Assembly: GCF_027938815.1 (NCBI RefSeq)
Contig: NZ_CP115913.1
Span: 4,684,001 to 4,748,000 of the forward strand
From: Oceanirhabdus sp. W0125-5
GTDB lineage: Bacteria; Bacillota; Clostridia; Clostridiales; Clostridiaceae
Reading direction: 5' to 3'
DNA length: 64,000 bases
The notes beneath the pieces are model-generated. The model saw only the letters and a list, made by a program, of their open reading frames with translations, was not told the origin of the DNA and made no database searches. Of this stretch, positions 8,528-16,747 are shown in pieces. How positions within the stretch are numbered: position 1 is the stretch's first letter; each line of letters opens with the position of its first letter. The position numbers and the translations under genes are program-made.

Positions 8528-9073
8528 ATGAACTGTGATATGAAGAGAAGAACCATAATGATATTTCCTCAATTCGAAAATATTAAAATTATAGATGAAA
8601 TAAGAGAAAAATATGACCCGCTTGCTCATCATGTTAGACCACATATTACTTTGGTATTTACATTTGAAAGTAATCTTACATCAATTGAACTTAAAGAACA
8701 TTTGGAAAAATCGCTTGCAGGGACAAGCCCTTTTAGACTAACTATGGGTGATATAATTAAAATAGATAATCCTTTAGGAATGTATCTATTCTTAGTTTTA
8801 AAAGAAGGTATTGAAGATATAAAAAAACTTAGTTCAAAGTTATATGCAGGAATTTTAGAACCATATAAACCTGAATGGCTAAATGAGAAAACATTCTTGC
8901 CTCACATGACAATTGGAAGTTTCACTTCAAGAGATGATTTAGATATGGCTTTTAAAGATGTTAGTGTTATTAAAGAAAATTTTACAACAATAGTAAACAA
9001 AGTTTCTGTGGAAATTATTGATGAAAATGAAGATTCTATTATTGATATTGAAGTAAATTTAAGTAATGATTAA
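8528..9073 (+). CDS. 2H phosphoesterase / 2'-5' RNA ligase family protein
   Basis: 181 residues with two HxT motifs characteristic of the 2H (LigT/YjcG) fold: HIT at 39-41 (RPHITLVF) and HMT at 126-128 (FLPHMTIG). These enzymes hydrolyse cyclic phosphodiesters, for example 2',3'-cyclic nucleotides or RNA ends. AGGGGATTATA precedes ATG. It has its own TATAAT (8490-8495) and ends at the symmetric terminator at 9124-9163. The physiological RNA or nucleotide substrate is unknown. Confidence 0.85.
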   Translation: MNCDMKRRTIMIFPQFENIKIIDEIREKYDPLAHHVRPHITLVFTFESNLTSIELKEHLEKSLAGTSPFRLTMGDIIKIDNPLGMYLFLVLKEGIEDIKKLSSKLYAGILEPYKPEWLNEKTFLPHMTIGSFTSRDDLDMAFKDVSVIKENFTTIVNKVSVEIIDENEDSIIDIEVNLSND

Positions 9074-9123
9074 TTTAAAGTCTTATAAAATATAATCATT
9101 ATGTTAAAACATAGCCTAAATAA

Positions 9124-9163
9124 AAAATGTGAGAAATACGCTATAATATATTTCTCACATTTT
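9124..9163. terminator. Bidirectional terminator between convergent genes
   Basis: 15-bp perfect arms (9124-9138 and 9149-9163, core TGTGAGAAATA/TATTTCTCACA) with A/T tails on both sides; it serves the 2H phosphoesterase gene and the TetR gene. Confidence 0.85.
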
Positions 9164-9208
9164 CATATGTTTAAACAGTTCCTATGCAATTATACTATCT
9201 CTCATGAA

Positions 9209-9793
9209 TTAACTTATAAAAGAAACTAATTTTTCTAATATTTCTAGTCTTTCTGCTTCTGTTTGATCTCCAATAGTTGAAAAAAGTATTAATCCTTCAG
9301 TAAATGTCATCCATATCTTACTTGTAAACTTAGCAGTTTCCTCATCATCTTGAAATTCTTTAATAACTCTATTTATTCCTTGTTCCCAATCAGAATAAAT
9401 TTTTTTTACTTTTAATTTAACATTTTCATTGTATGATGCAATCCCCCAAATTTCTAAAAGAATTTTAGTAAACTCAGAATTAGAGGTCATAATTATTTCG
9501 TTCATAAACAGTAAAGTTTCTCTTTTTATATCAACATTTTCCTTTTGGTTTATTATTTTATTCTCAATCCATTCATTAAGTAATGATAAGTAAAATTCAG
9601 ACATATAATCAACATATTCTAATAGAATGTCATCCTTACTATTAAAGTAATAATGAAGAAGCCCATGATTTACCCCTGCTTCTTTAGCAATATCTTTAAT
9701 TGATGTTTGATTGAAAGGTTTCTTTAAAAGACAGTTATGAAGCGCTTTAACTATCTGTGTTTTTTTTTCATTTTTAACTTTTTGTTTTGTCAT
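9209..9793 (-). CDS. TetR/AcrR-family transcriptional regulator
   Basis: 194 residues. The N-terminal HTH reads FNQTSIKDIAKEAGVNHGLLHYYFNSKDDILLEYV, a textbook TetR DNA-binding domain; the rest is the helical ligand-binding and dimerisation domain. I place the start at 9793 because AAGGAG precedes this ATG at 6 nt, dropping an 18-residue N-terminal extension. The target is unknown; the dyad at 7461-7484 is the best nearby operator, although no matching dyad was seen upstream of this gene itself. Confidence 0.9.
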   Translation of the reverse strand: MTKQKVKNEKKTQIVKALHNCLLKKPFNQTSIKDIAKEAGVNHGLLHYYFNSKDDILLEYVDYMSEFYLSLLNEWIENKIINQKENVDIKRETLLFMNEIIMTSNSEFTKILLEIWGIASYNENVKLKVKKIYSDWEQGINRVIKEFQDDEETAKFTSKIWMTFTEGLILFSTIGDQTEAERLEILEKLVSFIS

Positions 9794-9926
9794 TACGTGC
9801 TCCTTTTCTTTAAATACTTGATTGCAAAAGAAAATGCCAAAACACATTTCTTCTTAATTCACTTTATCAAAAAAATTTTATCCAATTGTATTATATCAAA
9901 ATTTTGTATTTATCCGTACTAAATAA

Positions 9927-10520
9927 TTAAAATAACCATTTTGAGTAGATTAACGTTCCCTTTTCATTAAATAAAAGTATCCTTCCTTTTTTTACATACT
10001 CTTCGTCAGTTAACATCCCCCAAAAGCAAACAGTATTGTCATCTCTTATTTCTTTAACTTCATAGAATTCATCTTTATCTCTAACTTCTTCAAGAGTAAT
10101 ATCTTTTTTGCTTAAAAGTTCGGAGTACATCTTATATTCTGAACCCATAGCTACATACTTAGCCTTCTCATTATTAACTATAATGTAGTTAATAAATCTA
10201 TAACCTGAAAGTATACATACATTAAGTGTAGGTTTTTCAGTATCATTTTTCTCTCCTCTACCTACAAATTTGCTCCTGTATAAAAACCCATTCAAACTTT
10301 TTAAATGTGCAACACCATAAGAATTATCCTTATTATCTTTAAAAGCAACAAGTGTATTATTAGAATCTAAATCATGTTTCTCTAAAATTGTAATTCCTTT
10401 ATCTTTCACCGGCCACCCTTGTATGGCTGCTTTTGGTGAAAATCTTAAAGTCACCATATAACAATATCCAATAATACTAATTATTATTACTATTATTGGA
10501 ACTATTTTTTGTTTATTCAA
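9927..10520 (-). CDS. Hypothetical membrane-anchored protein
   Basis: 197 residues with one N-terminal membrane segment (PIIVIIISIIGYCYMVTL) and an outside soluble domain of about 165 residues rich in beta strands. I do not recognise the family. The start is TTG with AAGGAGG 9 nt upstream. It follows the GNAT gene at 10541 by 20 nt on the same strand and is probably cotranscribed with it. Confidence 0.65.
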   Translation of the reverse strand: MNKQKIVPIIVIIISIIGYCYMVTLRFSPKAAIQGWPVKDKGITILEKHDLDSNNTLVAFKDNKDNSYGVAHLKSLNGFLYRSKFVGRGEKNDTEKPTLNVCILSGYRFINYIIVNNEKAKYVAMGSEYKMYSELLSKKDITLEEVRDKDEFYEVKEIRDDNTVCFWGMLTDEEYVKKGRILLFNEKGTLIYSKWLF

Positions 10521-10540
10521 GTAGAATACCCTCCTTATGC

Positions 10541-11032
10541 TTATAATTTAAGTTCATAATATAAAGAAGTTATATCATTCTCTTTAAACTCTTCCAGACA
10601 CTTAAATCCTACTTTTTCTAATGTTCTTCTAGATGCTATATTAGATTTATAAGTAAATGCACAGATTTTATCAATATGGTATTTTTTAGCAATTATCTCA
10701 TTGAACTCATGTATTACTTTAGCTCCTATTCCTTTACTCCAATAATTCTTATCAAAAATCACTATACTTAGAAAGCAGCTTCTTTCAACTTTTTCATCAA
10801 TACAATAACACCATACATCCCCTATATAACAATCATTAACATAGATTGTTTTTCCATAACTTGTTGCATCAGGTAATAGTGATTTATCATACATATCTAT
10901 AGCTTCTTCTAATGTATTATCTAGAAAAGGAAATAACTTTTTTAATTCAGAATCTTTTGAAACATTCCAAAATCTTTTTACATTATCTAATTCTCTGTTC
11001 TTTAAATTTATATCAAGTGCATTTTCACTCAC
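10541..11032 (-). CDS. GNAT N-acetyltransferase
   Basis: About 163 residues of RimJ/RimL-like GNAT fold. The acetyl-CoA loop is visible as YWSKGIGAKVIHEF, and SRRTLEKVGFKCLEE is the standard C-terminal segment. The start is GTG 11032 (GGGG 8 nt upstream) or the adjacent TTG 11035. Followed at 20 nt by the membrane-anchored hypothetical. Substrate unknown. Confidence 0.85.
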   Translation of the reverse strand: MSENALDINLKNRELDNVKRFWNVSKDSELKKLFPFLDNTLEEAIDMYDKSLLPDATSYGKTIYVNDCYIGDVWCYCIDEKVERSCFLSIVIFDKNYWSKGIGAKVIHEFNEIIAKKYHIDKICAFTYKSNIASRRTLEKVGFKCLEEFKENDITSLYYELKL

Positions 11033-11439
11033 CAACTCATCCCCTTTAATTATTTTACTAATTTTATATATTTCAACATTTCCTTACTAATTCCTTGTTA
11101 ATTAACTTATTATTAATATATTTTGATTATTAATATAGTAATTTTTATTTTTGGAATAACCATATTAATTTTATAAATTAATTCTAAAATAAATAATTTA
11201 TTAACAAATTTTTATCCTTTTACACAGTAATTTTCGGATAATCTCCCCTTCTATTTTTATAGCTAAACCTAGCTACCCATGCCAAGTTTAAGACTTTTCA
11301 AATCCCCATTTTATCCAATTATTTATACTCTTAATAATTAAATGATATTTTTTTATCAAAAAATAATATTTACATATTATGAGAATTTTGTTATTATATT
11401 ACTTGTAAGGCAAGTATTTTAAATAAAGGAGGGGACAAT
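11033..11439. other. 400-bp intergenic region upstream of the RiPP precursor
   Basis: No gene found. Mostly very AT-rich with a less AT-rich block at about 11231-11320 (AGCTAAACCTAGCTACCCAT and flanks) that looks unlike its surroundings but that I could not assign to any riboswitch family. The precursor promoter is at 11369-11397. Confidence 0.5.
11369..11397 (+). promoter_or_regulatory. Promoter of the RiPP precursor
   Basis: TTTACA (11369-11374), a 17-bp spacer, TATTAT (11392-11397); about 43 bp upstream of the precursor start. Confidence 0.55.
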
Positions 11440-11538
11440 ATGAAATTCGAAGTTTTCAAACCAGTTGTTGAAAAGAAAGAGGATCCATGCGCTGAATACT
11501 GCTACAAGTGGGGTTGGCCAGGACCAGGACCATACTAA
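11440..11538 (+). CDS. RiPP precursor peptide (radical-SAM-modified)
   Basis: 32 codons, below normal gene-calling size, with a very strong RBS (AAAGGAGGGG) 6 nt before ATG. The N-terminal half is charged and leader-like (MKFEVFKPVVEKKED); the C-terminal half is CAEYCYKWGWPGPGPY with two Cys (17, 21), two Trp (24, 26) and Tyr at 20, 22 and 32. This composition, immediately upstream of a radical SAM/SPASM enzyme, marks it as a ribosomally made, post-translationally modified peptide. From memory it resembles the clostridial CLI_3235-type peptides; that match is unverified. A 13-bp perfect hairpin follows at 11551-11580. No leader peptidase or exporter lies beside it. Confidence 0.85.
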   Translation: MKFEVFKPVVEKKEDPCAEYCYKWGWPGPGPY

Positions 11539-11550
11539 AAAATGTTATAA

Positions 11551-11580
11551 ATATAGGATTTCTTTAGAGAAATCCTATAT
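11551..11580 (+). terminator. Hairpin between precursor and maturase (partial terminator)
   Basis: 13-bp perfect arms (ATATAGGATTTCT / AGAAATCCTATAT) with a TTAG loop, then TTTAATTA. Its location suggests it limits read-through so that the peptide is made in excess of the enzyme. Confidence 0.7.
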
Positions 11581-11655
11581 TTTAATTACAGTTAAAATTA
11601 TCAACTTACTTAACTAACTAAAAAAGATATCCTTAATAGTTTGGAGGCTAGTAAT

Positions 11656-12939
11656 ATGAAATTTTACTTAGATAACAGAATCATATTTATGAATACTGAT
11701 GATAATTATGTAAATATATATACCCCTCACGCCCACAGTACCCTTAAAATTAATGAAGCCGTATCAACAATACTAAAAAAGATAATTGAAATTGGAAGCG
11801 GTAATTCTTTTAATCCAGATGATATTTTAGATATATTCAATGGCGAGTGTTCATTAGATGATTTAGAGTCAGTACTAAATGTATTAGTTGAGTGTAAATT
11901 CCTCTTTAAATCAGAAAGTGATTTTATTAATAATTCATTCTATAATACAATAAAAAATACTAAAGCTATAAAATTAAATACTGTCTATTTACATTTAACT
12001 CAAAGATGTAATTTAAATTGCAGTTACTGTTATAACAAACATAATTTAAATGGAAATAAAGGAGAATTAACATTAGAACAATGGAAAGATACCATAGATA
12101 AATTAAGAAACAATGGAGTTCAGAACTATATCCTCACTGGCGGAGAACCATTATTAAGAGATGAAATCATAGATATAGTTAAATACATTAAAAGATTTGA
12201 TAGCAATGTAGCATTGTTAACAAATGGTACCTTATTACATAAAAATTCAGATTTATTGCAATTTGTTGATAAAGTAACTGTAAGTCTTGATAGTATTGAT
12301 GATAAGATAAATGATGCTAATAGATCAAATTCAAATAAATATAATTTAATCAATAACTTAAAAGTTGTTGCACCAGAATATAGACACAAATTCACTGTAA
12401 GGTCTGTTTTAACAAATAAGAATCTTGATAAAATCGATGAAATTAAAGCTTTTGTTGAAGAAAATCTTAATATGAATCATATTACAGCTCTATTTTCACC
12501 TAATTCCCCTGAAGAAGTCGCATTAATACCTGATTACAGCGCATACTTATCCAAAATAAGAGGTTCTGAACTTAATGAATTCAGTTCAGGGGTGATTAAT
12601 TGTGGTGCATGTTTCAATGAACTAGCTGTAGATGCTAATGGAGACCTTTATCCATGTCAAGCTTTAATTAAAGATGATTTAAAAATAGGAAATATTCTTT
12701 CACCAGATTGGTTAGAAGCTTTAAAAACCTCTAAGGTAACATGTGATTTTATTGATAGAGATGTACATAAAATCGAAAAATGCAAAGACTGCGATTATAA
12801 ATATATATGCGGTGGTGGCTGTAGAGCTATTGCTTATAATGTATATGGTGATTTAAACGCTCACCTGAAATGCTATTGCGATCACATGAAAAACTCATCA
12901 AATGTTTTCTTATTAAACACAATGTTTAATAAGAACTAG
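11656..12939 (+). CDS. Radical SAM/SPASM peptide maturase
   Basis: 427 residues. Order: an N-terminal PqqD-like RiPP recognition element (about 1-90), a radical SAM core with CNLNCSYC (C118, C122, C125) binding the 4Fe-4S cluster and the GGEP motif at 162-165, and a C-terminal SPASM domain with C316, C319, C334, C363, C376, C379, C385, C389, C406 and C408 for auxiliary clusters. It should modify the upstream 32-mer peptide, for example by crosslinking aromatic or Cys side chains; the chemistry is unknown. The start is ATG 11656 with GGAGG 8 nt upstream, not the TTG at 11641. It ends at the terminator at 13005-13046. Confidence 0.92.
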   Translation: MKFYLDNRIIFMNTDDNYVNIYTPHAHSTLKINEAVSTILKKIIEIGSGNSFNPDDILDIFNGECSLDDLESVLNVLVECKFLFKSESDFINNSFYNTIKNTKAIKLNTVYLHLTQRCNLNCSYCYNKHNLNGNKGELTLEQWKDTIDKLRNNGVQNYILTGGEPLLRDEIIDIVKYIKRFDSNVALLTNGTLLHKNSDLLQFVDKVTVSLDSIDDKINDANRSNSNKYNLINNLKVVAPEYRHKFTVRSVLTNKNLDKIDEIKAFVEENLNMNHITALFSPNSPEEVALIPDYSAYLSKIRGSELNEFSSGVINCGACFNELAVDANGDLYPCQALIKDDLKIGNILSPDWLEALKTSKVTCDFIDRDVHKIEKCKDCDYKYICGGGCRAIAYNVYGDLNAHLKCYCDHMKNSSNVFLLNTMFNKN

Positions 12940-13004
12940 CATGCATTTATCAAGTGGTTGTACAAGCACTAATAATAAATCGTCTGCTTTTCATTCCAAA
13001 TAAT

Positions 13005-13046
13005 AAAACAAGGAATAAGTTAAGATTATAACCTATTCCTTGTTTT
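13005..13046. terminator. Bidirectional terminator
   Basis: 13-bp arms AAAACAAGGAATA / TATTCCTTGTTTT followed by TT, between the convergent maturase and GNAT genes. Confidence 0.85.
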
Positions 13047-13478
13047 TTATTTATTGTCTACCAATAAAAACATCCCCGCTCCACCAGATACAGATGGTCT
13101 TTTTTCAAATCCAAACTTTTCATAAAAACCTTCTTTTCCAGAAGCACTCATAAGTTCAATGCAAAACTTCCACCCTTTTGGTGTTTTTTCTTTTAAAAAA
13201 GTTAACATATCATTAATAAGAAGTTTTCCAATACCTTTCCCTTGATATTTAGGATTAACTACTACATCTTTAATAAGATAAGACATACTATTGTCACCTA
13301 TAATTCTTCCCATTGCGATAATCTCATCACCATCTAATACACAAGCATTATATAATGAATTCTCTATTGCTATTTCTATTTGTTCAAGAGTAGGATGTCC
13401 CCATCCAACCCCTTCTACTAAATTAATAAATTTTTTTCCTGTTAAGATCCCCCTCTTTACTTCATACACATTTATCAC
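13047..13478 (-). CDS. GNAT N-acetyltransferase
   Basis: 143 residues; the acetyl-CoA loop is KYQGKGIGKLLINDML, preceded by the YLIKDVVVNP strand; the C-terminal GKEGFYEKFGFEKRPS is typical. GTG 13478 is the longest start; GTG 13469 has a better RBS (AGGTG 6 nt upstream), so the N-terminus is uncertain by three residues. It is the last of a run of three consecutive GNAT genes; the gap to the next is 11 nt, so they are probably one transcript. Confidence 0.85.
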   Translation of the reverse strand: MINVYEVKRGILTGKKFINLVEGVGWGHPTLEQIEIAIENSLYNACVLDGDEIIAMGRIIGDNSMSYLIKDVVVNPKYQGKGIGKLLINDMLTFLKEKTPKGWKFCIELMSASGKEGFYEKFGFEKRPSVSGGAGMFLLVDNK

Positions 13479-13489
13479 CTACTCGTTTA

Positions 13490-13942
13490 TTATTTTTTCA
13501 ATCTCATCTCTATAGTATTAGGTCTAAATCCCATGGTTTTATAAAACTCAATAGTATTATTATTATCACAAGAAACTGCGAGTGTAATATCTTCACAACC
13601 ATTTGCTTTTAGCCATTTTATATGACCTTTCATTAACTCTTTTCCAATTCCAGTTCCTCTAGATTCCTCAACCACATGAAGGGAATGTGTTTCCCCCTGA
13701 TTTCCTTCAAATGCAGAAATACAGTATCCCAATAAAATGCCGCTATCTTCATCCTCAGCTAGGGTAATTTTTATATGTTCTTTATCAAAGACGCTGAATC
13801 CATTTATTCTCTCTTCAAAAACAATATCTGAATAGATATACTTAAAATCTTTCGATATATCCTCATGAAACTTTCTATTCCTCTCCCAGACTTCTTTAAT
13901 AATCGAAACCTCACTAAAAGGTATATCTCTATAACAAACCAT
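13490..13942 (-). CDS. GNAT N-acetyltransferase
   Basis: 150 residues. The motif A loop is SRGTGIGKELMKGHI, and NTIEFYKTMGFRPNTIEMRL closes the fold. RBS GGGGGG precedes ATG at 7 nt. The second of three tandem GNATs, 16 nt after the preceding one. The three are not close in sequence, so this is a gathering of different acetyltransferases rather than a recent duplication. Confidence 0.87.
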   Translation of the reverse strand: MVCYRDIPFSEVSIIKEVWERNRKFHEDISKDFKYIYSDIVFEERINGFSVFDKEHIKITLAEDEDSGILLGYCISAFEGNQGETHSLHVVEESRGTGIGKELMKGHIKWLKANGCEDITLAVSCDNNNTIEFYKTMGFRPNTIEMRLKK

Positions 13943-13958
13943 AATTTATCCCCCCAAT

Positions 13959-14438
13959 CTATGCAATTTCAAATTTCATAGGTGTAAACCTTATTCCATC
14001 AACAAGTTGTTCAGAATCAGTATCTTGAAAACCTAACTTATGATAAAATTCTACTGCATATGGTGATGAGTTAATGGTTATCTCATTAATATTAAAATTA
14101 TCTTCAACTGCAGATAACACTGTTTCAAATAACTTTCTACCAATTCCTTTCCTGTGATAGTTTTTATCTACAAATAGCAAAACTATATGACTTACTTGTC
14201 TAGTTGCAATAACTCCAACAAGTTTTTCTTTATCATAACACCCGAAAAAATTCAAATTATCATCTTCTATTTTGTTTTTGATTGAATTAAAATCTAAGAA
14301 CTCCACAAATGTTTTCACTCCTTCTTCCCAAAAATCCGGGGCTTCAAATTCCATAAAAACATTGTAAATAAGCTCTAATGCCCTTTCTAACTCTTCTATT
14401 TTCATTGGTCTAATCTCATATTCTAATAAATTACTCAA
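13959..14438 (-). CDS. GNAT N-acetyltransferase
   Basis: About 159 residues. NYHRKGIGRKLFETVL is the acetyl-CoA loop; the C-terminus YAVEFYHKLGFQDTDSEQ and RFTPMKFEI is common in clostridial GNATs. I choose TTG 14438 over ATG 14453 because GGAGGG sits 8 nt upstream of TTG; this TTG overlaps the TGA of the phosphoribosyltransferase-like gene (TTGA), so the two are translationally coupled. Confidence 0.85.
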   Translation of the reverse strand: MSNLLEYEIRPMKIEELERALELIYNVFMEFEAPDFWEEGVKTFVEFLDFNSIKNKIEDDNLNFFGCYDKEKLVGVIATRQVSHIVLLFVDKNYHRKGIGRKLFETVLSAVEDNFNINEITINSSPYAVEFYHKLGFQDTDSEQLVDGIRFTPMKFEIA

Positions 14439-15688
14439 TACTCTTCCCTCCATTTCTCTATTTTTTCTTCAATATATTTAAAGTTCTCATAGATATCTAA
14501 AAGTCTATTTTTGATTGTATCATCAAAACAATTTTCATTGATATATGTGTAATAATCCATTTCATGATAAATCATTTTTAGTTTATAAAACTGTCCATTG
14601 TTGTACCAACTATGAAGTTTTTCACTATTTTTAATATACTTTATTTGATCATGGAAGAACTTGTAATGCCTATAGCATAAAGGGGTTATTAAATCTACAT
14701 CATTTAAATGAAATGCTGGATAATTTGGAAATTTTGAAGTATATAGTTTAGTATCCCATCTGCACTCCAATACACCTGTTGTAATATTTATGAACACCTT
14801 TGAAAGTTCTTGTTTGATACCTTTTATTGTACTTCCAGTACCAGTATTATCATCAAGTAAAATTACATTTGCATTTTCATTATATTGATTCTTTAAAACC
14901 TTCATCTGCTGGGATAAAGAAAACTCACAGTAATGAGAATTATCATAATTAGATAATCTAACATATTCAAAATTAATATTGGTATCTTTTCCAACCTTTC
15001 TATTAATATATTTCTGAATAGATATATAAAATGGTGGAATTAATACCGCTCCCTGCAATGGAGAGATAATAATATCTTGATTTTTTAAGTAATCACTGTA
15101 CACAAAGTAAGTTACAAACATAATAAAAATATTATCCATTTCTGAGTATTCTCTTACCTCTTGTATATGAAGCTGCTGCATATCACATAGAATATTATCT
15201 AATAATTCCTTAGATATAAAAGGAACGCTTTTAAAATCCTCATTAAAAATTATACAAACTAAATAATCAGTGAACTGCGATAAATATGTTTTAAGGGATA
15301 TATAATACTTATTTTTCAATTCTTCATGAGCAAAACACACACCAAGTAATTTTCCTATGTAAGATACCATGTACTCTGTTAAAGAAAAAATAATATACTG
15401 TTTATTTTGAAAGGACATATCAGAATTAATAATACTCTTTGCATCCGAATCTATACTTAAAATCAAATTTATAGTTTCCTTTAAATCTGTAGAATAATAA
15501 CTTCTATTTCTATTGCAATAAAAGGGTTCTTTTAAACTAAGGTATTTTTCTAAAATATACTTGTACTGTTTATAATCATTTTCAAATTCCTCAACCGCAA
15601 TATACGCCTCTCCAACAAATCCAAATTTATACTTAAATAATATAGTTTTTCTTAAAAGTGACTCTTCTGTATAACATAATTTCTTCAT
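14435..15688 (-). CDS. Phosphoribosyltransferase-like protein
   Basis: About 417 residues. The recognisable part is VILLDDNTGTGSTIK in the C-terminal third, the PRPP-binding signature of type I phosphoribosyltransferases (two acidic residues then a TGTGST loop). The upstream SPLQGAVLIPPF looks like the first loop of the same fold. The N-terminal ~200 residues are helical and unassigned. It could regulate or salvage nucleobases, or only resemble such an enzyme. The start is uncertain: ATG 15688 has GGTG upstream, and ATG 15703 is also in frame. It overlaps the following GNAT by 4 nt and lies 33 nt after methionine aminopeptidase. Confidence 0.6.
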   Translation of the reverse strand: MKKLCYTEESLLRKTILFKYKFGFVGEAYIAVEEFENDYKQYKYILEKYLSLKEPFYCNRNRSYYSTDLKETINLILSIDSDAKSIINSDMSFQNKQYIIFSLTEYMVSYIGKLLGVCFAHEELKNKYYISLKTYLSQFTDYLVCIIFNEDFKSVPFISKELLDNILCDMQQLHIQEVREYSEMDNIFIMFVTYFVYSDYLKNQDIIISPLQGAVLIPPFYISIQKYINRKVGKDTNINFEYVRLSNYDNSHYCEFSLSQQMKVLKNQYNENANVILLDDNTGTGSTIKGIKQELSKVFINITTGVLECRWDTKLYTSKFPNYPAFHLNDVDLITPLCYRHYKFFHDQIKYIKNSEKLHSWYNNGQFYKLKMIYHEMDYYTYINENCFDDTIKNRLLDIYENFKYIEEKIEKWREEY

Positions 15689-15721
15689 CCTAACACCATC
15701 CAATGTTTTTCTTTTCTCTTT

Positions 15722-16594
15722 TTATTTTGATATTATCTCAACACCATCTTCAGTTACATGAATTGTATGCTCCCATTGAGCTGAAAGTGATCCATCAGCT
15801 GTAAATGCAGTCCATCCATTATCTGCATCTATAAATACTTTACGACTTCCACTATTTATCATAGGCTCAATAGTAAATACCATACCTGGTACTAGAATCA
15901 TACCTGTTCCTCTTTTCCCATAATGGGATACAAAAGGTTCTTCGTGAATAGCAAGACCAACTCCATGTCCTCCAAATTCTCTAACAACAGAGCACCCATT
16001 ACTTTCTGCATGATTTTGAATTGCTTCTCCTATATCACCTAATGAACTCTGCCATGGCTTAATTGATTCTATTCCTTTATATAAACATTCTTTAGTTACT
16101 TCAACAAGTCTTCGTGCTTCTTCACTTACCTCCCCAATCTTAAACATTCTTGATGCATCTGAGAAAAATCCGTTAAGTATTGTTGTTACATCAACATTTA
16201 TGATATCTCCATTTTTAAGAATTACCTCTTTACTAGGTATTCCATGACATACCTCATCATTGATAGATGTACAAAGGCTCTTTGGAAACCCATTATAGTT
16301 TAGATCAGCAGGTATTCCACCGTGAGATATTGTATACTCATGAGCTAATGTATTTATTTCTTCTGTACTCATACCTTCTTTTATATTCTTACTAATTAAA
16401 TCTAAAAGAGCATTGTTGATTTTAGCACTTTCTCTTATTCCCTCAATTTGTTCATGGTTCTTAATCATAGCTCTCGTTGGAACTTCATATCCTTTCTTTT
16501 TTAATCTTTCTAACTTTTCATCAAATTCCATATGACACTTCTTATATTTTATGCCACTTCCACACCAACATTTATCATTTCTAATTAAACTCAT
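15722..16594 (-). CDS. map: Methionine aminopeptidase type I with N-terminal SEC-C zinc motif
   Basis: 290 residues. The N-terminus holds a SEC-C zinc finger (C9, C11, C20, H21 in KCWCGSG and KKCH). The catalytic domain shows all five metal ligands in context: NVDVTTIL and FFSDASRMF (Asp, Asp), GHGVGLAIHEEP (His), FTIEPMI (Glu), and QWEHTIHV (Glu). It removes the initiator Met from nascent proteins; SEC-C can help bind the ribosome. AGGAGAG lies before ATG. It is an extra, SEC-C-bearing MAP outside a ribosomal protein operon, common in clostridia. Confidence 0.95.
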   Translation of the reverse strand: MSLIRNDKCWCGSGIKYKKCHMEFDEKLERLKKKGYEVPTRAMIKNHEQIEGIRESAKINNALLDLISKNIKEGMSTEEINTLAHEYTISHGGIPADLNYNGFPKSLCTSINDEVCHGIPSKEVILKNGDIINVDVTTILNGFFSDASRMFKIGEVSEEARRLVEVTKECLYKGIESIKPWQSSLGDIGEAIQNHAESNGCSVVREFGGHGVGLAIHEEPFVSHYGKRGTGMILVPGMVFTIEPMINSGSRKVFIDADNGWTAFTADGSLSAQWEHTIHVTEDGVEIISK

Positions 16595-16707
16595 ATATCT
16601 CTCCTAGTTATACCCTCATATTTAAGTGCCCGCATTCCAATATGTAAATTATATCATGTATTTCTAATAACAACCATAAATCAACATCTATTCTATTCCG
16701 AAATAAA

Positions 16708-16730
16708 GCCAGAGAAATTATTTCCCTGGC
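16708..16730 (-). terminator. Terminator of the beta-helix/BMP gene
   Basis: GCCAGAGAAAT / ATTTCCCTGGC arms with one mismatch, followed on the minus strand by TTTATTT. Confidence 0.7.
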
Positions 16731-16747
16731 AATTTATAACTTCATCT

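Noticed and set aside
11036..11440. Cyclic-di-GMP (GEMM) or other riboswitch upstream of the RiPP precursor
   Set aside because: The conserved GEMM core sequences are not there on either strand; only an unexplained less AT-rich block remains.
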